Of a stretch of 64,000 nucleotides of DNA, positions 62,842-64,000 are shown one piece after another (positions within the stretch are counted from its first letter, which is position 1; each line of letters begins with the position of its first letter). Source of the DNA: Burkholderiaceae bacterium (GTDB taxonomy: Bacteria; Pseudomonadota; Gammaproteobacteria; Burkholderiales; Burkholderiaceae_E); the NCBI GenBank assembly GCA_023954045.1, contig JAMLIR010000020.1, forward strand, positions 1 through 64,000, given 5' to 3'. The notes below the pieces were generated by a model. That model ran no database searches. It worked only from the letters and a program-made list of their open reading frames with translations, and had not been told where the DNA came from. Made by a program: the position numbers and the translations under genes.

Positions 62842-64000
62842 ATGTGTGGAATCGTCGGAGCCGTCGCGCAGCGCAACGTCGTCCCGATCCTGATCGAGGG
62901 CCTGCGCAAGCTCGAGTACCGCGGCTACGACTCGGCCGGCATCGCGATCATGAACGGCAGGATGGAACGCGTGCGCGCCGTCGGCCGCGTCGCCGACCTC
63001 GAGGCGCGCGCGCGCGAGGTGCACGCCGACGCGCCGACCGGCATCGCGCACACCCGCTGGGCCACGCACGGCGGCGTCACCGAGAACAACGCGCACCCGC
63101 ACTACTCCTCGGGCAAGGGCATCGAGGTCTCGGTGGTCCACAACGGCATCATCGAGAACCACGAGGTGCTTCGCAGCCGCCTGAAGGCGGCAGGCTACGA
63201 GTTCGCGAGCGACACCGACACCGAGGTGATCGCGCACCTGCTGCACAGCTACGTCGCGTCGGGCGACGAGCTGTTCGTCGCGGTGCAGAAGGCGGTGCGC
63301 GAGCTCGAAGGCGCCTACGCGATCGCCGCGATCAACAACGCCGAGCCGAACACCGTCGTCGGCTCGCGCAGGGGCTCGCCGCTGCTGCTGGGCATCGGCA
63401 ATTCGGGCTCGGGCAAGGGCGAGAACTTCCTCGCCTCGGACACCTCGGCGCTGCTGCAGGTGACGAAGTACGTCGCCTACCTGGAGGAAGGCGACGTCGT
63501 GCAGATCAGGCCCGACGGCTACGCGATCGTCGACCGCGAAGGCCGCGCGGTCGAGCGACCGATCGTCGAGAGCCAGCTCTCGACCGACGCGATCGAGCTG
63601 GGCAAGTACCGGCACTACATGCAGAAGGAGATCTTCGAGCAGCCCGGCGCAATCGCCAACACGCTCGAGATGGTCGCGAACGCCGCGTCGCTGTCGGCTG
63701 GCCTGTTCGGCGCGAAATCGGAGGACATCTTCGCGCGCACGAAGCAGGTGCTGATCCTGGCCTGCGGCACCAGCTACCACGCGGGCTGCGTCGCCAGGTA
63801 CTGGATCGAGTCGATCGCCGGCCTGCCGGTGTCGGTCGAGATCGCGAGCGAGTACCGCTATCGCGACTCGGTCGCGCTGCCGAGCACGCTGGTGATCACG
63901 ATCTCGCAGTCGGGCGAGACCGCCGACACCCTCGCGGCGCTGCAGCACGCGACGTCGATGGGCCTGCGCGACACGCTGACGATCTGCAACGTGCCCGAGT
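62842..64000 (+). CDS. glmS: Glutamine–fructose-6-phosphate aminotransferase, N-terminal part (runs off the window)
   Basis: First enzyme of amino-sugar synthesis: fructose-6-P + Gln to glucosamine-6-P + Glu. 386 of about 608 residues are in the window. The N-terminal nucleophile Cys2 (MCGIVGAV), the glutaminase loops IAHTRWATHGGVTENNAHPH and VVHNGIIEN, and the first SIS domain (LACGTSYHAGCVARYWIE, ISQSGETADTLAAL) are visible. AAGGAG seven bases before the ATG. The second SIS domain lies beyond position 64000. Its product feeds GlmM and then the GlmU encoded just upstream. Confidence 0.97.
   Translation, partial: MCGIVGAVAQRNVVPILIEGLRKLEYRGYDSAGIAIMNGRMERVRAVGRVADLEARAREVHADAPTGIAHTRWATHGGVTENNAHPHYSSGKGIEVSVVHNGIIENHEVLRSRLKAAGYEFASDTDTEVIAHLLHSYVASGDELFVAVQKAVRELEGAYAIAAINNAEPNTVVGSRRGSPLLLGIGNSGSGKGENFLASDTSALLQVTKYVAYLEEGDVVQIRPDGYAIVDREGRAVERPIVESQLSTDAIELGKYRHYMQKEIFEQPGAIANTLEMVANAASLSAGLFGAKSEDIFARTKQVLILACGTSYHAGCVARYWIESIAGLPVSVEIASEYRYRDSVALPSTLVITISQSGETADTLAALQHATSMGLRDTLTICNVPE

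Overview
This is a high-GC chromosomal window that reads as Betaproteobacteria, order Burkholderiales. The evidence is the gene order xerC–DUF484–dapF–two LpxL-type acyltransferases–metK, an SAH riboswitch in front of ahcY with tlyA and metF behind it, and dense coding with ATGA/GTGA gene overlaps. I see no tRNA, rRNA, insertion sequence, prophage or CRISPR array.

Positions 1–24.4 kb are mostly housekeeping. They hold xerC (start only), DUF484, dapF, two lipid A acyltransferases, metK, pdxH, the S-adenosylhomocysteine/folate block (SAH riboswitch, ahcY, tlyA, metF), 5-formyl-THF cyclo-ligase, a soluble lytic transglycosylase, an NDUFA9-like SDR, cca, a diheme cytochrome c, a MidA/NDUFAF7-like methyltransferase, a PlsC acyltransferase, a pteridine reductase, folB and ttcA. 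Two paralogous HD-GYP proteins flank ahcY–tlyA–metF, and both have lost the His of the HD pair.

Positions 23.4–41.3 kb are the most interesting part. A divergent AraC regulator faces a long run of co-directional genes. First comes a tryptophan tryptophylquinone (TTQ) amine dehydrogenase set of the aromatic-amine type (aauB-E-D-A). It is followed by a DUF1329/DUF1302/RND/TerB/YCF48 module, a phenylacetaldehyde-dehydrogenase-like ALDH, a small cytochrome c and two tandem MauG-like diheme proteins. The last gene is a quinol-NO-reductase homologue whose active site departs from NO reductase: the His-His FeB ligand pair is His-Asn, the following Glu is Gln, and quinol-site residues are replaced. 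These changes point to nitric oxide dismutase (NOD, 2 NO to N2 + O2). The inferred route is amine to aldehyde to acid. A speculative link is that NOD-derived O2 feeds the oxidative maturation of TTQ when O2 is low.

Positions 41.4–49.9 kb hold a second, divergent amine-type locus. On the minus strand lies a two-subunit PEP-synthase/phenylphosphate-synthase-like phosphotransferase, a HAD protein and a class III aminotransferase. On the plus strand lie an aldehyde dehydrogenase, an APC permease and a MarR regulator, with a palindrome between the two arms. I infer catabolism of a phosphorylatable amine such as an amino alcohol, with the substrate unknown.

Positions 49.9–64 kb contain a membrane redox/transport operon (cytochrome b5-like, ferric-reductase-like, TDT permease), a rhomboid protease, an HtrA/DegP protease behind a PmrA/QseB-like direct repeat, an unknown secreted protein, ubiB, a sodium:solute symporter, a DUF6279 lipoprotein, glmU and the start of glmS.
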